Positions 5,839 to 13,736 of a DNA stretch of 17,805 bases are shown here, piece after piece. The stretch is from Methanosarcinaceae archaeon (GTDB taxonomy: Archaea; Halobacteriota; Methanosarcinia; Methanosarcinales; Methanosarcinaceae). How positions within the stretch are numbered: the stretch's first letter is position 1; each line of letters begins with the position of its first letter. The stretch is taken from positions 1 to 17,805 of the forward strand of contig JAQVBP010000028.1 of assembly GCA_028690255.1 (NCBI GenBank), read 5' to 3'. Below the pieces are notes generated by a model. That model had not been told where the DNA came from. It worked only from the letters and a program-made list of their open reading frames with translations, and did not search any database. Both the position numbers and the translations under genes were made by a program.

Positions 5839-6300
5839 TCACCTCATCTTGTTCAGGAGCACGTTGATGTTTTCCCCGTGGTTTCCAAGTACGCCGCCCT
5901 GCTGTGCAGTCCTCTTGATACCTGCATGCCCTTTTCTGGGAGGGTGCAGCCTGAAGACCGGCTTAAGCTTGGGGATGTCTTTGAGTGTTGCCTTTTCTTC
6001 CACCAGAGCTTCCGCAAAGGCTTCAATAGACTCGTAATCCGAGTTCTCCTTCACGTATTCCTCGGTCAGGCTTGCCCCGCCTTCGAGTCTGCCGCGGTTT
6101 TTAAGCATCTCGGTAAGGGTCTCTGCGTCCACCTTTCCATATGCAACGTAGTCCTTGACCTTCTGGACCATGCCCTTGTAATGGGCATTTTCCGGTACAA
6201 CCACACAGTGGTTTACCCTGTGCAGGCGAAGCATCTTCATAGTGTCCTCAATTGTATAGCGGACATTCACCTGACCACGAACCCTGACTATTGCATACAT
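5839..6300 (-). CDS. rpl30: large-subunit ribosomal protein uL30
   Basis: The 153-residue protein is the long archaeal uL30 (bacterial forms are about 60 residues). The core MYAIVRVRGQVNVRYTIEDT and MLRLHRVNHCVVV is followed by the archaeal C-terminal extension ending in PVFRLHPPRKGHAG and GNHGENINVLLNKMR. Its start lies one base past the rps5 stop, with GAGGAAGC as ribosome-binding site. Confidence 0.96.
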   Translation of the reverse strand: MYAIVRVRGQVNVRYTIEDTMKMLRLHRVNHCVVVPENAHYKGMVQKVKDYVAYGKVDAETLTEMLKNRGRLEGGASLTEEYVKENSDYESIEAFAEALVEEKATLKDIPKLKPVFRLHPPRKGHAGIKRTAQQGGVLGNHGENINVLLNKMR

Positions 6301-6301
6301 T

Positions 6302-6931
6302 TCAGGCTTCCTCCGTACCGTAGTTAACAGGCAGCCTCATGACGTTGACATTGCGCAGGGCTTCAAAGGTCGCCTTTGCGAAATTGAGGGTCGTCCTGGT
6401 AGTTCCGAAAGTCTTGGTCCAGACATCCTTAATACCTGCCTTTTCAAGCACTTTGGTTGCAGTGTTACCTGCTGCAATTCCAAGACCTCTTGGAGCAGGG
6501 ATGAGGGTAACGGTTACGCTTCCGGCCTTCCCACTAACTGTGTAAGGTACGGTATGCGAAAGTCCGCAAGCACATTCCCAGGACCCGCAACCACGGCGGA
6601 TGTAGGTAATATTGAGCTTTGCAGCATCAATTGCCTTGCGGATTGCAGGCCCTACCTGCACATCCTTTGCCTGCCCGAGCCCCACATAACCGTCTCCGTT
6701 TCCGACGATCACGGTTGCTCTGAACTTAACACGGCGTCCGGAGTCAGTCATCCTCTGGACCATGTTAATGTCAAGCACTTCGTCTTCCAGATTCGGAAGC
6801 AGCATATCCACAATCTGGGGTTCCCTGATGGGAAGTCCGGACTCGATTGCCTCTTCCATAGTAGCAACCTGGCCCTCGACAACCAGCTTCCCGAGCCTTG
6901 TCTTTGGAACCCATTCATCTTCGTATTTCAT
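6302..6931 (-). CDS. rps5: small-subunit ribosomal protein uS5
   Basis: uS5 shapes the mRNA entry site and decoding fidelity. The 209-residue archaeal form has the N-terminal WVPKTRLGKLV block, the double-stranded-RNA-binding fold (FRATVIVGNGDGYVGLGQAK), a CGSWECACG cysteine-rich insertion, and the C-terminal PAPRGLGIAAGNTATKVLEK helix-sheet domain. The start is preceded by AAGGTGA. It lies 9 bases after rpl18. Confidence 0.97.
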   Translation of the reverse strand: MKYEDEWVPKTRLGKLVVEGQVATMEEAIESGLPIREPQIVDMLLPNLEDEVLDINMVQRMTDSGRRVKFRATVIVGNGDGYVGLGQAKDVQVGPAIRKAIDAAKLNITYIRRGCGSWECACGLSHTVPYTVSGKAGSVTVTLIPAPRGLGIAAGNTATKVLEKAGIKDVWTKTFGTTRTTLNFAKATFEALRNVNVMRLPVNYGTEEA

Positions 6932-6940
6932 TCAATCACC

Positions 6941-7462
6941 TTAATTAAACTCAGCAAAGATTTTTTCTTTGGTTGCTTCAAACTGCTCCGGAAGGTCCGA
7001 CCCCTCCCTGTACTCAGCAACATGCTCTCCCCTAATTCTCTCATCAGACGGGAACACATCCGGGTCGCAGGGAATCTCAAAACCGGCATCCACAATACCT
7101 TTGAGAGCGGCATAGACTCTGGAACCCCGGGACGAAGCCTGCAGGCCTATGTCCAGTATTCCTTCCTCATACCCGTTCTTCAAACTCTTTAAGCCGAATA
7201 AAAGCCCTGTAAGATATGCAGCCGTTGTGTTTCCTGTAGGTCCGGTGTAGCCGAATTTTGCCAGCTCGGTTGAAACGGCTGATGAATAGGTTAAATCCCC
7301 TTCAAGGGTTGGAGCTACCAACTGGATCTGCATATTCCTGGTACTTTTTCTTACGACCACACGGTCCTGCTTTGAAAGAAGCAGCTTGAGACGCAGATGG
7401 TAATTTGTGCGTCCCTCTCTTCTTCTTCTGAACGGAACCTTATATCTTGGTCCTGTAGCCAT
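6941..7462 (-). CDS. rpl18: large-subunit ribosomal protein uL18
   Basis: uL18 helps carry 5S rRNA into the central protuberance with uL5. The 173-residue protein begins MATGPRYKVPFRRRREGRTN and has the archaeal motifs RLVVRKSTRN-like (DRVVVRKSTRNMQIQ) and AAYLTGLLFGLKSL. The ATG at 7462 is chosen because GGAGGAG sits six bases upstream; a five-codon upstream extension would overlap that site. Confidence 0.96.
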   Translation of the reverse strand: MATGPRYKVPFRRRREGRTNYHLRLKLLLSKQDRVVVRKSTRNMQIQLVAPTLEGDLTYSSAVSTELAKFGYTGPTGNTTAAYLTGLLFGLKSLKNGYEEGILDIGLQASSRGSRVYAALKGIVDAGFEIPCDPDVFPSDERIRGEHVAEYREGSDLPEQFEATKEKIFAEFN

Positions 7463-7490
7463 TCTTAGCTCCTCCACGTAAGTAAAAGCA

Positions 7491-7949
7491 TTATTCTACC
7501 TTCTTGATCAGTTTTTCGGACTCGAGGTGTGCCTCAAGGTGAGCAACGCTCCTGTACTCTCCGCCCTTTGCCTTCCGGTACAGTTTGCAGTACACGGCTT
7601 TTTCAAGCTTGTCTTCGGCACGGAGTTCCTTGAGCCTTCTTCTAAGAGCCCTGATCTTCCTGATCCACTGTTCTTTGCTCGGGCTGCGGGCTCCTTTCTT
7701 ACCTTTTCTGGAACCCTGTCCTTTCTGATGCCCGTATTTGCGCTTTTCATCCCTGGCCCTTGCCCGGCCCCTGCTTACACCCTTCACGGCTTTTGCCTTG
7801 ATAGTGCCGCTTGCGATAAGGCCGCGGATGTCTTCCCTTGTGATTGCTGAAGAGATCTCTTCTTCGGCATTGGGGTCAAGCCAGACCCTGTCAAGCCCGC
7901 AGTCAAGGACACTGGAAGCAATCTTCCTCTGGTTGGAAAGATCTGCCAT
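7491..7949 (-). CDS. rpl19e: large-subunit ribosomal protein eL19
   Basis: eL19 is an archaeal/eukaryotic protein near the polypeptide exit and the intersubunit bridge. The 152-residue product has the signature MADLSNQRKIASSVLDCGLD and VWLDPN, the basic hinge GRARARDEKRKYGHQKGQGS and a lysine-rich helical tail. Its Shine-Dalgarno GGGGTGA overlaps the 3' end of rpl32e. Confidence 0.97.
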   Translation of the reverse strand: MADLSNQRKIASSVLDCGLDRVWLDPNAEEEISSAITREDIRGLIASGTIKAKAVKGVSRGRARARDEKRKYGHQKGQGSRKGKKGARSPSKEQWIRKIRALRRRLKELRAEDKLEKAVYCKLYRKAKGGEYRSVAHLEAHLESEKLIKKVE

Positions 7950-7951
7950 AT

Positions 7952-8383
7952 TTATTCACCCCTTCCCGGGTTCAGTATCTTGATGCCGAGCTCTCCGGCC
8001 TTTTCCGCGATTAAGGCTTTCTTCTTTGCCCCTACTGTGGCAGAAATTCTTATAGCCTCAAAGGCAGGATCGACAAGTTCAAGGTCGTCTGTGTTTGCAA
8101 CAAGTACATCCACATAGCCGGACGGGTGCAGGCCCTTTACAGCGACGGGACTGCCGAAGCCTACCTGGGCGACGGTTCCTTTCCCCTTATATTTTCTACG
8201 CTGTTTGCCCTGCAGACCTCGAGGGCGCCTCCAGTTAGAGTCGAGCCTCTTGAACTTGTGGCTGCAGGTTCTCTTAAACTGGGGCTTCTTCCCTTTCTGG
8301 ACCTTTCTTACGTTGAATAAACGCCTGGATTCAGGGTCCATTTCAAGGGTGGAAACTTCCTTTTCGTTAATCTGCTCTACCAT
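7952..8383 (-). CDS. rpl32e: large-subunit ribosomal protein eL32
   Basis: eL32 has no bacterial counterpart. The 143-residue protein has a short acidic N-terminal stretch, then the eL32 core: FKRTCSHKFKRLDSNWRRPRG, GKGTVAQVGFGSP and LHPSGYVDVLVAN. It ends three bases before rpl19e. GAAGGTG precedes the start. Confidence 0.96.
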   Translation of the reverse strand: MVEQINEKEVSTLEMDPESRRLFNVRKVQKGKKPQFKRTCSHKFKRLDSNWRRPRGLQGKQRRKYKGKGTVAQVGFGSPVAVKGLHPSGYVDVLVANTDDLELVDPAFEAIRISATVGAKKKALIAEKAGELGIKILNPGRGE

Positions 8384-8393
8384 AATGACACCT

Positions 8394-8924
8394 TCAGGCC
8401 TTCTCTACAATGTAGATTCCATCCTGGAAAACCCTTGGATCGAACCTCTTGATCTTGGTCATCTGCTCGATATTTGCCGCAGTCTGCCCGACGTCTTCCT
8501 TATTGATTCCGGAAACGATGACCTCGCTTCCACTCACTTTTACCTTGGTCTCTCCAAGGATCCTTGAGGTCCTTGGCTTTTTCTCTCCAAGGAAATTCCC
8601 GACCGTAAACACATTTCCAGCGGCCTTGACCTGCATTGGGAAGTGAGCGTAGACAATATTCATCTTGTACTCGAAACCATCTGTTACGCCTTTGATCATG
8701 TTGTTGATGTGAGAAGCAAAGGTCCCGACCATGGCTTTCTGCTTTCTTCTGATGATTGCAGAGTCCACAAGAACTTCGGAATCCATGACCTTAACATTGA
8801 TCCCCGGATACCAGAGCTGCCTTTCAACTGACCCCTTGGGCCCGGTTACGGTAAAAACATTTCCAGCATAGGAAACGTTTACTCCCTCGGGAATTGCTAT
8901 TGTTTTTGCAAGTTCTTTTGCCAT
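8394..8924 (-). CDS. rpl6: large-subunit ribosomal protein uL6
   Basis: uL6 binds the sarcin-ricin region of 23S rRNA. The 176-residue archaeal form has two repeated domains. The first carries VTGPKGSVERQL, the second NFLGEKKPRTSRILG and VIVSGINKEDVGQTAANIEQ, the family's conserved C-terminal helix. GGAGGGAA precedes the start. Confidence 0.96.
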   Translation of the reverse strand: MAKELAKTIAIPEGVNVSYAGNVFTVTGPKGSVERQLWYPGINVKVMDSEVLVDSAIIRRKQKAMVGTFASHINNMIKGVTDGFEYKMNIVYAHFPMQVKAAGNVFTVGNFLGEKKPRTSRILGETKVKVSGSEVIVSGINKEDVGQTAANIEQMTKIKRFDPRVFQDGIYIVEKA

Positions 8925-8942
8925 CCAGTTCCCTCCAGAGTT

Positions 8943-9335
8943 TCAGTATACATACGCGAGAAGCTGCCCGCCGATTTTTTTCTCACGGGCTTCGTACTGG
9001 GATATGACTCCGTTTGAGGTAGTCACGATTAAAGCTCCGAAGTTCTTTGCAGGCAAGAACTGCTTTTCCCAGCGTTCGAAGTTTTCAGTCCCTACGGAGT
9101 ATCTGGGTTTGATTGCTCCGCACTTGTTAATTTTTCCCACAAGGCTTACTTCATAAATGCCAGCTTTCCCGTCATCAATTAACTCGAACTCACCAATGTA
9201 CCCGAGGTCCTGCATAACATTGAGTACGTTACCGATGGTTTTTGAAGCGGGCCTGATAACACAGGAACTTTTCCCGACAACTTCGGCATTCTTGATTGTG
9301 GTAAGGGCATTTGCAAGAGGATCCAATAATACCAT
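8943..9335 (-). CDS. rps8: small-subunit ribosomal protein uS8
   Basis: uS8 is a primary 16S rRNA binder in the central domain. The 130-residue product starts DPLANALTTIKNAE and ends in the conserved IVTTSNGVISQYEAREKKIG. A strong GAGGTGA lies six bases before the ATG, just after the rps14 stop. Confidence 0.97.
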   Translation of the reverse strand: MVLLDPLANALTTIKNAEVVGKSSCVIRPASKTIGNVLNVMQDLGYIGEFELIDDGKAGIYEVSLVGKINKCGAIKPRYSVGTENFERWEKQFLPAKNFGALIVTTSNGVISQYEAREKKIGGQLLAYVY

Positions 9336-9346
9336 TTTTTTTCACC

Positions 9347-9499
9347 TCATGAATATTTCTCGAAGCCCATCTCGTGGGCCATTTCTCTGAAACAGTGCCT
9401 GCAGAGGTAAATTCCGTATTTCCGGACCAAGCCCTGTTTTCTGCCGCAGCGTTTGCATTCGTTTGCGCCTCTTCCAAAGCTCTTCTTAGTCTGAACCAT
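9347..9499 (-). CDS. rps14: small-subunit ribosomal protein uS14, zinc-binding type
   Basis: This 50-codon gene reads MVQTKKSFGRGANECKRCGR, continues to LVRKYGIYLCRHCF and ends GFEKYS. Cys15, Cys18, Cys33 and Cys36 form the zinc ribbon of the zinc-dependent uS14 form. uS14 sits in the head of the 30S subunit. The ATG overlaps the rpl5 stop by one base (TAATG), and the stop at 9347-9349 leads straight into the rps8 Shine-Dalgarno. Confidence 0.97.
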   Translation of the reverse strand: MVQTKKSFGRGANECKRCGRKQGLVRKYGIYLCRHCFREMAHEMGFEKYS

Positions 9500-10008
9500 T
9501 ATTCAACCTCCACGCCATAACTTTCATTCAGGAAAGCAACCGCATCGTCTACAGTAAGCCTGTGGGAGGTAGGGATCCTGTGCTTTGCAATTCTTCTTTT
9601 GTTGACCCTTTCTCCCGGGCGCTTGATGACAACGGTAACGTCCATTCCGAAGACCCCGATCTTAGGATCGTATCTCATACCCGGAAAGTCCGTGTGTTCT
9701 TCAATCCCGAAAGAAACGTTTCCCAGGGCGTCAAACTGATACCTGTTAACCTTTCTTTCGATAATGTCGAAAGAGGTTTCCAGGAACTCCTGGGCCTTGG
9801 GGCCTCTCAGAGTAATCTTGCATCCTATGGGTTCGTTTTTCTTAATGCTAAAAGCAGGAAGAGTCCTCTTTGCAAAGCACCTTACAATTTCCTGGCCGGT
9901 GATTTTCCTGAGGATATTTTCCGCGTCTACCAGGTGCTGTCCGCTTTCACCGACACCCATGTGGACAATAACTTTTTCGACCACAGGAGTTCGCATCGGG
10001 TTACTCAA
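9499..10008 (-). CDS. rpl5: large-subunit ribosomal protein uL5
   Basis: uL5 contacts 5S rRNA and the P-site tRNA. The 169-residue reading has PMRTPVVEKVIVHMGVGESG, FAKRTLPAFSIKKNEPIGCK and GIEEHTDFPGM. The start is unusual: a TTG at 10008 (MSNPMRTP) is five bases after GGAGGTGA and is preferred. A GTG at 10017 lies inside that site, and an ATG at 9996 is far from it. The TTG choice makes the gene overlap rps4e by 8 bases. Confidence 0.94.
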   Translation of the reverse strand: MSNPMRTPVVEKVIVHMGVGESGQHLVDAENILRKITGQEIVRCFAKRTLPAFSIKKNEPIGCKITLRGPKAQEFLETSFDIIERKVNRYQFDALGNVSFGIEEHTDFPGMRYDPKIGVFGMDVTVVIKRPGERVNKRRIAKHRIPTSHRLTVDDAVAFLNESYGVEVE

Positions 10009-10708
10009 CAGACTCACCTCCGAGCTTGATTTCGGGTTTATCTTCGCCTATTACGATCACGTAAGGCTCAATGGTTTCGAATTCCTGATCTCCGGAAATC
10101 AGAACCGTGTTGTGCCTGGAACTCTTGACTTCCCTGATTTCCTTGATAGTACCGATTTCCCCTGAGTGCTGGCCACCCACGACCATTGCCAGGTTTCCGA
10201 CCTTGTACTCCAGGCGCTTTACGACCTGCTTGTCAGGAATGGAAAGGATCAAAGAATCCTTTGTTTTGTAATCGTTAGACCCGAGGATATTTGTTCCGTC
10301 GTTCAGATTGAGCTGGACTTTTCCACCACTGATGGTGGTCTTGTTGTCAATCCTGCACAATTTGTTGGCCCCGGGTTCGCTCAGTTTGTGAAGGGTAAGA
10401 CGCCCTTTCTCGTCCTGAAGTACCCTGTATGCCACGTCCATGGGGGGGATTGAAATGACGTCAAAAAGCCCTACAGGGAATTTTACGTCCTTTCTGGGAA
10501 TCCCGTCCACAAGGATCTTGCTTTCTGCAAGGATCCTTTTACCCTCTTTACGGTTGTCCACAAGCTTGAGAATGTCTCGAATAATAACTCCGAGAGGAAG
10601 ACTGTGCTCTCTGCTGTGTGGTCCGGACCGGGTAGCGGTGACCCACTTATTAGCTTTCTTGCCGAATTTCCAGCTTTTTGGAATAGATAATCGTTTCTGG
10701 TGTGTCAC
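10001..10708 (-). CDS. rps4e: small-subunit ribosomal protein eS4
   Basis: eS4 is an archaeal/eukaryotic small-subunit protein, different from bacterial S4. The 235-residue product has the N-terminal HQKRLSIPKSWKFGKKANKW, an S4-type RNA-binding region (GVIIRDILKLVDNRKEGKRI) and a C-terminal KOW-type domain (MVVGGQHSGEIGTIKEI). The only suitable start is GTG at 10708, four bases after AGGTGA. Its end overlaps rpl5. Confidence 0.96.
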   Translation of the reverse strand: MTHQKRLSIPKSWKFGKKANKWVTATRSGPHSREHSLPLGVIIRDILKLVDNRKEGKRILAESKILVDGIPRKDVKFPVGLFDVISIPPMDVAYRVLQDEKGRLTLHKLSEPGANKLCRIDNKTTISGGKVQLNLNDGTNILGSNDYKTKDSLILSIPDKQVVKRLEYKVGNLAMVVGGQHSGEIGTIKEIREVKSSRHNTVLISGDQEFETIEPYVIVIGEDKPEIKLGGESVE

Positions 10709-10721
10709 AGAATCACCTGTC

Positions 10722-11072
10722 TCACTTCTTAATACTCGACGCTCTCCGCGGGTCTTTCATTTCAAGTTTCATGATCATGATATTGGAGGGATAAATAGGT
10801 CTTGCGACTTCAGTTCCATCCACCTTGGTGGAAATAACTCCGTCGACCGCAATGGTTCCGTCCTTGAGGGATACGGACTGGACTTTTCCTTCCTTGCCCT
10901 TGAAATCCCCACGCATGACCTTTACCGTGTCCCCTTTGACGACCGCGGCAGTCCGGGTACCGTATTCCTTTGTAAGCTCGTCACTGAGCCTGGAACCCAT
11001 GTATTTCTGCCGCTGATGGAGAGGCGCGTTGTACCTTGCTTTTCTCTGCTTTCTTGGCTGTTTTGAGACCAT
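10722..11072 (-). CDS. rpl24: large-subunit ribosomal protein uL24
   Basis: uL24 starts large-subunit assembly. The 116-residue protein has KQPRKQRKARYNAPLHQRQK at the N-terminus and the KOW motif KGDTVKVMRGDFKGKEGKV. The ATG at 11072 is chosen: a GTG at 11081 lies within the GAGGTGA Shine-Dalgarno, which itself overlaps the rpl14 stop. Confidence 0.96.
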   Translation of the reverse strand: MVSKQPRKQRKARYNAPLHQRQKYMGSRLSDELTKEYGTRTAAVVKGDTVKVMRGDFKGKEGKVQSVSLKDGTIAVDGVISTKVDGTEVARPIYPSNIMIMKLEMKDPRRASSIKK

Positions 11073-11082
11073 GCCTGTCACC

Positions 11083-11481
11083 TCAGACTATTATAGATGC
11101 GGTGGTCCCGATCTTCGGGAATCTTTCCGCAGCTTCCCTTGCAATAGGGCCTTTGATATCGGTCCCTTTAGGAATGCCGTTTTCGTCTGTGATCACCATT
11201 GCGTTGTCTTCAAAGCAGACATGCAGCCCGTCCGGGCGGCGAAACTCCTGCTTCTGCCGGATAACCACTGCGAAGAGAATCTGTTTTCTCATCTCAGGCG
11301 TACCCTTCTTTACGGAAACAACGCACATGTCCCCGATGCCCGCACAGGGCATTCTGTTCTTGACACCACGGTATTTCTTAACGGAAATAATCTCGAGCAC
11401 CTTGGCCCCTGTGTTGTCCACACAGGGAATCTTTGCTCCGGCGTTAAGGGCTCGCGGAATGCTTGAGCGAATAGCCCTCAT
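11083..11481 (-). CDS. rpl14: large-subunit ribosomal protein uL14
   Basis: uL14 forms intersubunit bridges and the site used by anti-association factors. The 132-residue product shows CVDNTGAKVLEIISVKKYRG, VVSVKKGTPEMRKQ and ENGIPKGTDIKGPIAREAAE, all strongly conserved. It overlaps rps17 by 4 bases (ATGA), implying coupled translation. Confidence 0.97.
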   Translation of the reverse strand: MRAIRSSIPRALNAGAKIPCVDNTGAKVLEIISVKKYRGVKNRMPCAGIGDMCVVSVKKGTPEMRKQILFAVVIRQKQEFRRPDGLHVCFEDNAMVITDENGIPKGTDIKGPIAREAAERFPKIGTTASIIV

Positions 11482-11807
11482 TGCGGAACCTCCGCCTTAA
11501 CCACCACGTATGACTTGGATTTGCTAATCGGGCGGCATTCTGCGATTGTAACGATATCGCCTACCTTTGCACCGACGCAGGGTGGGTTATGTGCGTGAAT
11601 CTTCGAGCGCCTTTTTTCGTATCTCTGATATTTCGGCACCATCTTCATGTGCTGCCTTTCAATAACTACCGTGCTGTCCATCTTGCTGCTGACCACGGTC
11701 CCCACAAGGATCTGACCTCTTACAGGGAGTGTTCCGTGGAAAGGACAATTAACGTCCTCGCATTCTTCAGATGGCGCCGGTATGTTTAATCCAATGTCTC
11801 TAGCCAT
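11478..11807 (-). CDS. rps17: small-subunit ribosomal protein uS17
   Basis: uS17 is a primary 16S rRNA binder. The 109-residue archaeal form has an N-terminal extension (ARDIGLNIPAPSEECEDVNC) before the OB-fold, which carries FHGTLPVRGQILVGTVVSSK and RRSKIHAHNPP. It lies six bases after rnp1. Confidence 0.96.
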   Translation of the reverse strand: MARDIGLNIPAPSEECEDVNCPFHGTLPVRGQILVGTVVSSKMDSTVVIERQHMKMVPKYQRYEKRRSKIHAHNPPCVGAKVGDIVTIAECRPISKSKSYVVVKAEVPQ

Positions 11808-11813
11808 AAGCTT

Positions 11814-12146
11814 TCAGCCCCATTTACGTAGTTTCTTTATGCTTTTAATCCGATTTTCGGGTTGTGAGAGCAAAAGGTTTCCTTGAACCTTAACGAATGT
11901 ATCGGATCTGCGGCCTTTTTCAGAGAGCTTGGCGGGAATCCGAAAGATAAATTCCGTCCCCGCCTTCGGGATCATAAGTTCCCGGGCCTGTGAAGTTTCA
12001 ACAAGAAGCATGTTTTTCGTCTCGTCGATCACAGGGCCCCGGATTCCGATCAATGATGGATTGGTGGAATCGACTACCTTGACAAAAAGACCTATCAGTT
12101 CGTGATAGATCAGGTTCGAAGGTAAGATTTCCACATCAGATATCAT
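11814..12146 (-). CDS. rnp1: RNase P protein component 1 (Rpp29/Pop4)
   Basis: Rnp1 is a protein subunit of archaeal RNase P, which removes 5' leaders from precursor tRNAs. The 110-residue protein has an Sm-like fold with HELIGLFVKVVDSTNPSLIG, GIRGPVIDETKNMLLVE and the basic C-terminus RIKSIKKLRKWG. It starts inside rpl29 (11-base overlap) without a clear Shine-Dalgarno, so its translation probably depends on rpl29. Its place between rpl29 and rps17 is normal for euryarchaea. Confidence 0.94.
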   Translation of the reverse strand: MISDVEILPSNLIYHELIGLFVKVVDSTNPSLIGIRGPVIDETKNMLLVETSQARELMIPKAGTEFIFRIPAKLSEKGRRSDTFVKVQGNLLLSQPENRIKSIKKLRKWG

Positions 12147-12339
12147 TTAGCTCGTTCTGGATTGTCTTTATCCGGGCAATGGTTCTCCGGATTTCTCCGA
12201 TCCTGCCCGGGTTGTCCGGCGCCCCGCCTGCAGAGGCCAGGGCACGTTCCCGAACAAGTTCGTTGTTCAGTTTTTCCAGTTCGTCAGCTCTTTCATCCGG
12301 AGTCATGTTCCGGATGTCACTGGTTCTCAGGATAGCCAT
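12136..12339 (-). CDS. rpl29: large-subunit ribosomal protein uL29
   Basis: uL29 is a small two-helix protein at the polypeptide exit. The 67-residue product starts MAILRTSDIRNMTPDERADE and has the conserved ELVRERALASAGG and IRRTIARIKTIQNE. Its ATG shares one base with the rps3 stop (TGATG), and it overlaps rnp1 by 11 bases. Confidence 0.96.
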   Translation of the reverse strand: MAILRTSDIRNMTPDERADELEKLNNELVRERALASAGGAPDNPGRIGEIRRTIARIKTIQNELNDI

Positions 12340-13268
12340 CAGTCCTTAGCCTCCTTGTGCACTCTTGCCATAGGATGCCAGTAGTCGTAGGTCTCATGCT
12401 TGTGCTGCCAGACCCCGCCAACCTGTCTGCGGAGCTCGTCTGAACCTTCAACCTGAATGATTTCGCTTTCTTCTTCATCTTCTGAGGCTTCGGATTCTGC
12501 AAGCTCTTCAGGAGCTTCTTCGGCTTCAGGTTCTGAGCCTTCGGGTTCTGCTACCTCTTCAGGAGCTTTTTCCGGGACTTTTTTTGTGGCTTTAACCTCT
12601 GCAGGGGCTTCAGCTTTCACAGCCTCTTCAACTTCAGCCTCTTCCACTACAGGAGCCTCTTCCACAACTTCCGAAGCGTCCTTTACTCTGAATGAATCAG
12701 GCAGGACAACCCCGGGGTGGATGATGCGGACCTTGCAACCAAGGGTTCCGAGCTTCTTGACAGCCACGGCAAAGCCTTCGTCCACCAGTTCATCCGCTGG
12801 CTTTCCGGCATGCTTGACATGGCCGTCCACGAACTTCTCGACTCTGGATCTGGCTCCCGTGAGCTTACCTGAGATTACGATTTCACAGCCAAGGGCTCCG
12901 GCACTCATGACCGCGCGGATTGTATTGTGTCCGGCTTTTCTGAAGTACCAGCCTCTCTCGATGGAGGAAGCAAGCCTGGATGCCATCATCTGAGCGTTCA
13001 GTTCCGGTCTTTTGACCTCCTGAGCGTCGATCTGCGGGTTTTCCAGGTTGTACTTGATTCCTACATCACGGGTGAGCTTGCGGATGACCTTTCCGGCCTT
13101 TCCTATTACCATCCCGGGTTTTTCGGAATAGATAACAATCTGGGTCCCCATAGGGGTCCTGTTAAGCTCCATTCCGCCATAGCCGGCCCTGGTGAGCTGC
13201 TGTGCGAAATACTCGTTCATAGAGGCCTTGACGTACCCGTCCTGAACGAACTTTTTCTCTACTGCCAT
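12339..13268 (-). CDS. rps3: small-subunit ribosomal protein uS3 with long acidic extension
   Basis: uS3 lines the mRNA entry channel. Residues 1-195 hold the KH domain (GMVIGKAGKVIRKL, G-K-A-G at 56-59) and the C-terminal S3 domain (GALGCEIVISGKLTGARSR). Residues about 198-280 form a low-complexity Glu/Ala/Pro/Val-rich acidic tail. The protein closes with a distinct conserved-looking end, GGVWQHKHETYDYWHPMARV (284-303). At 309 residues it is longer than many archaeal uS3 proteins. GAGGTGC precedes the ATG. Confidence 0.96.
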   Translation of the reverse strand: MAVEKKFVQDGYVKASMNEYFAQQLTRAGYGGMELNRTPMGTQIVIYSEKPGMVIGKAGKVIRKLTRDVGIKYNLENPQIDAQEVKRPELNAQMMASRLASSIERGWYFRKAGHNTIRAVMSAGALGCEIVISGKLTGARSRVEKFVDGHVKHAGKPADELVDEGFAVAVKKLGTLGCKVRIIHPGVVLPDSFRVKDASEVVEEAPVVEEAEVEEAVKAEAPAEVKATKKVPEKAPEEVAEPEGSEPEAEEAPEELAESEASEDEEESEIIQVEGSDELRRQVGGVWQHKHETYDYWHPMARVHKEAKD

Positions 13269-13269
13269 T

Positions 13270-13725
13270 TTAGAGCACCTCGGAAAGGATCATCTCAATG
13301 TTTACTGTTTCTGTGTTCTTGGGTGTGGCGCGTCCTCTTGCTCTTGGAATGATTCCGTGAATCACTCTTCCGCGCTGAATTGCCACATGGGAGATACACA
13401 TCTGGCCGGGTTCCAGGCCCTTGTACTCGGCGTTGCTCTCGGCGTTTTTGAGGATCTTTAAGATTTCCTTCGAGGCGTTTACAGGGTACCTGCCGGCGGC
13501 CATGGGCCCTTTCCGGTGTCCTGCTCCGTCGTTGTGTCTCTTGAAAGGCACTGCCGTTTTAAGAACGATCACGTCTTCAAGGAACTTCCGTGCTACCCCG
13601 ATTTTCATGCCCTTGATATGTTTGCAGATTTCGCGGGATTTCTTTGGGGAAATGTGAAGCTCCGAACCCATTGCCTTGGAACTTTTCTCAGGGTCCATTT
13701 CAACAGAATAATTAATTTTTGCCAT
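13270..13725 (-). CDS. rpl22: large-subunit ribosomal protein uL22
   Basis: uL22 lines the exit tunnel. The 151-residue archaeal form has the conserved ELHISPKKSREICKHIKG, VPFKRHNDGAGHRKG and a tunnel hairpin region with RGRVIHGIIPRARGRATP. A GAGGTGA site overlapping the rps19 stop region precedes the ATG. Confidence 0.97.
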   Translation of the reverse strand: MAKINYSVEMDPEKSSKAMGSELHISPKKSREICKHIKGMKIGVARKFLEDVIVLKTAVPFKRHNDGAGHRKGPMAAGRYPVNASKEILKILKNAESNAEYKGLEPGQMCISHVAIQRGRVIHGIIPRARGRATPKNTETVNIEMILSEVL

Positions 13726-13736
13726 CCTGTCTCACC

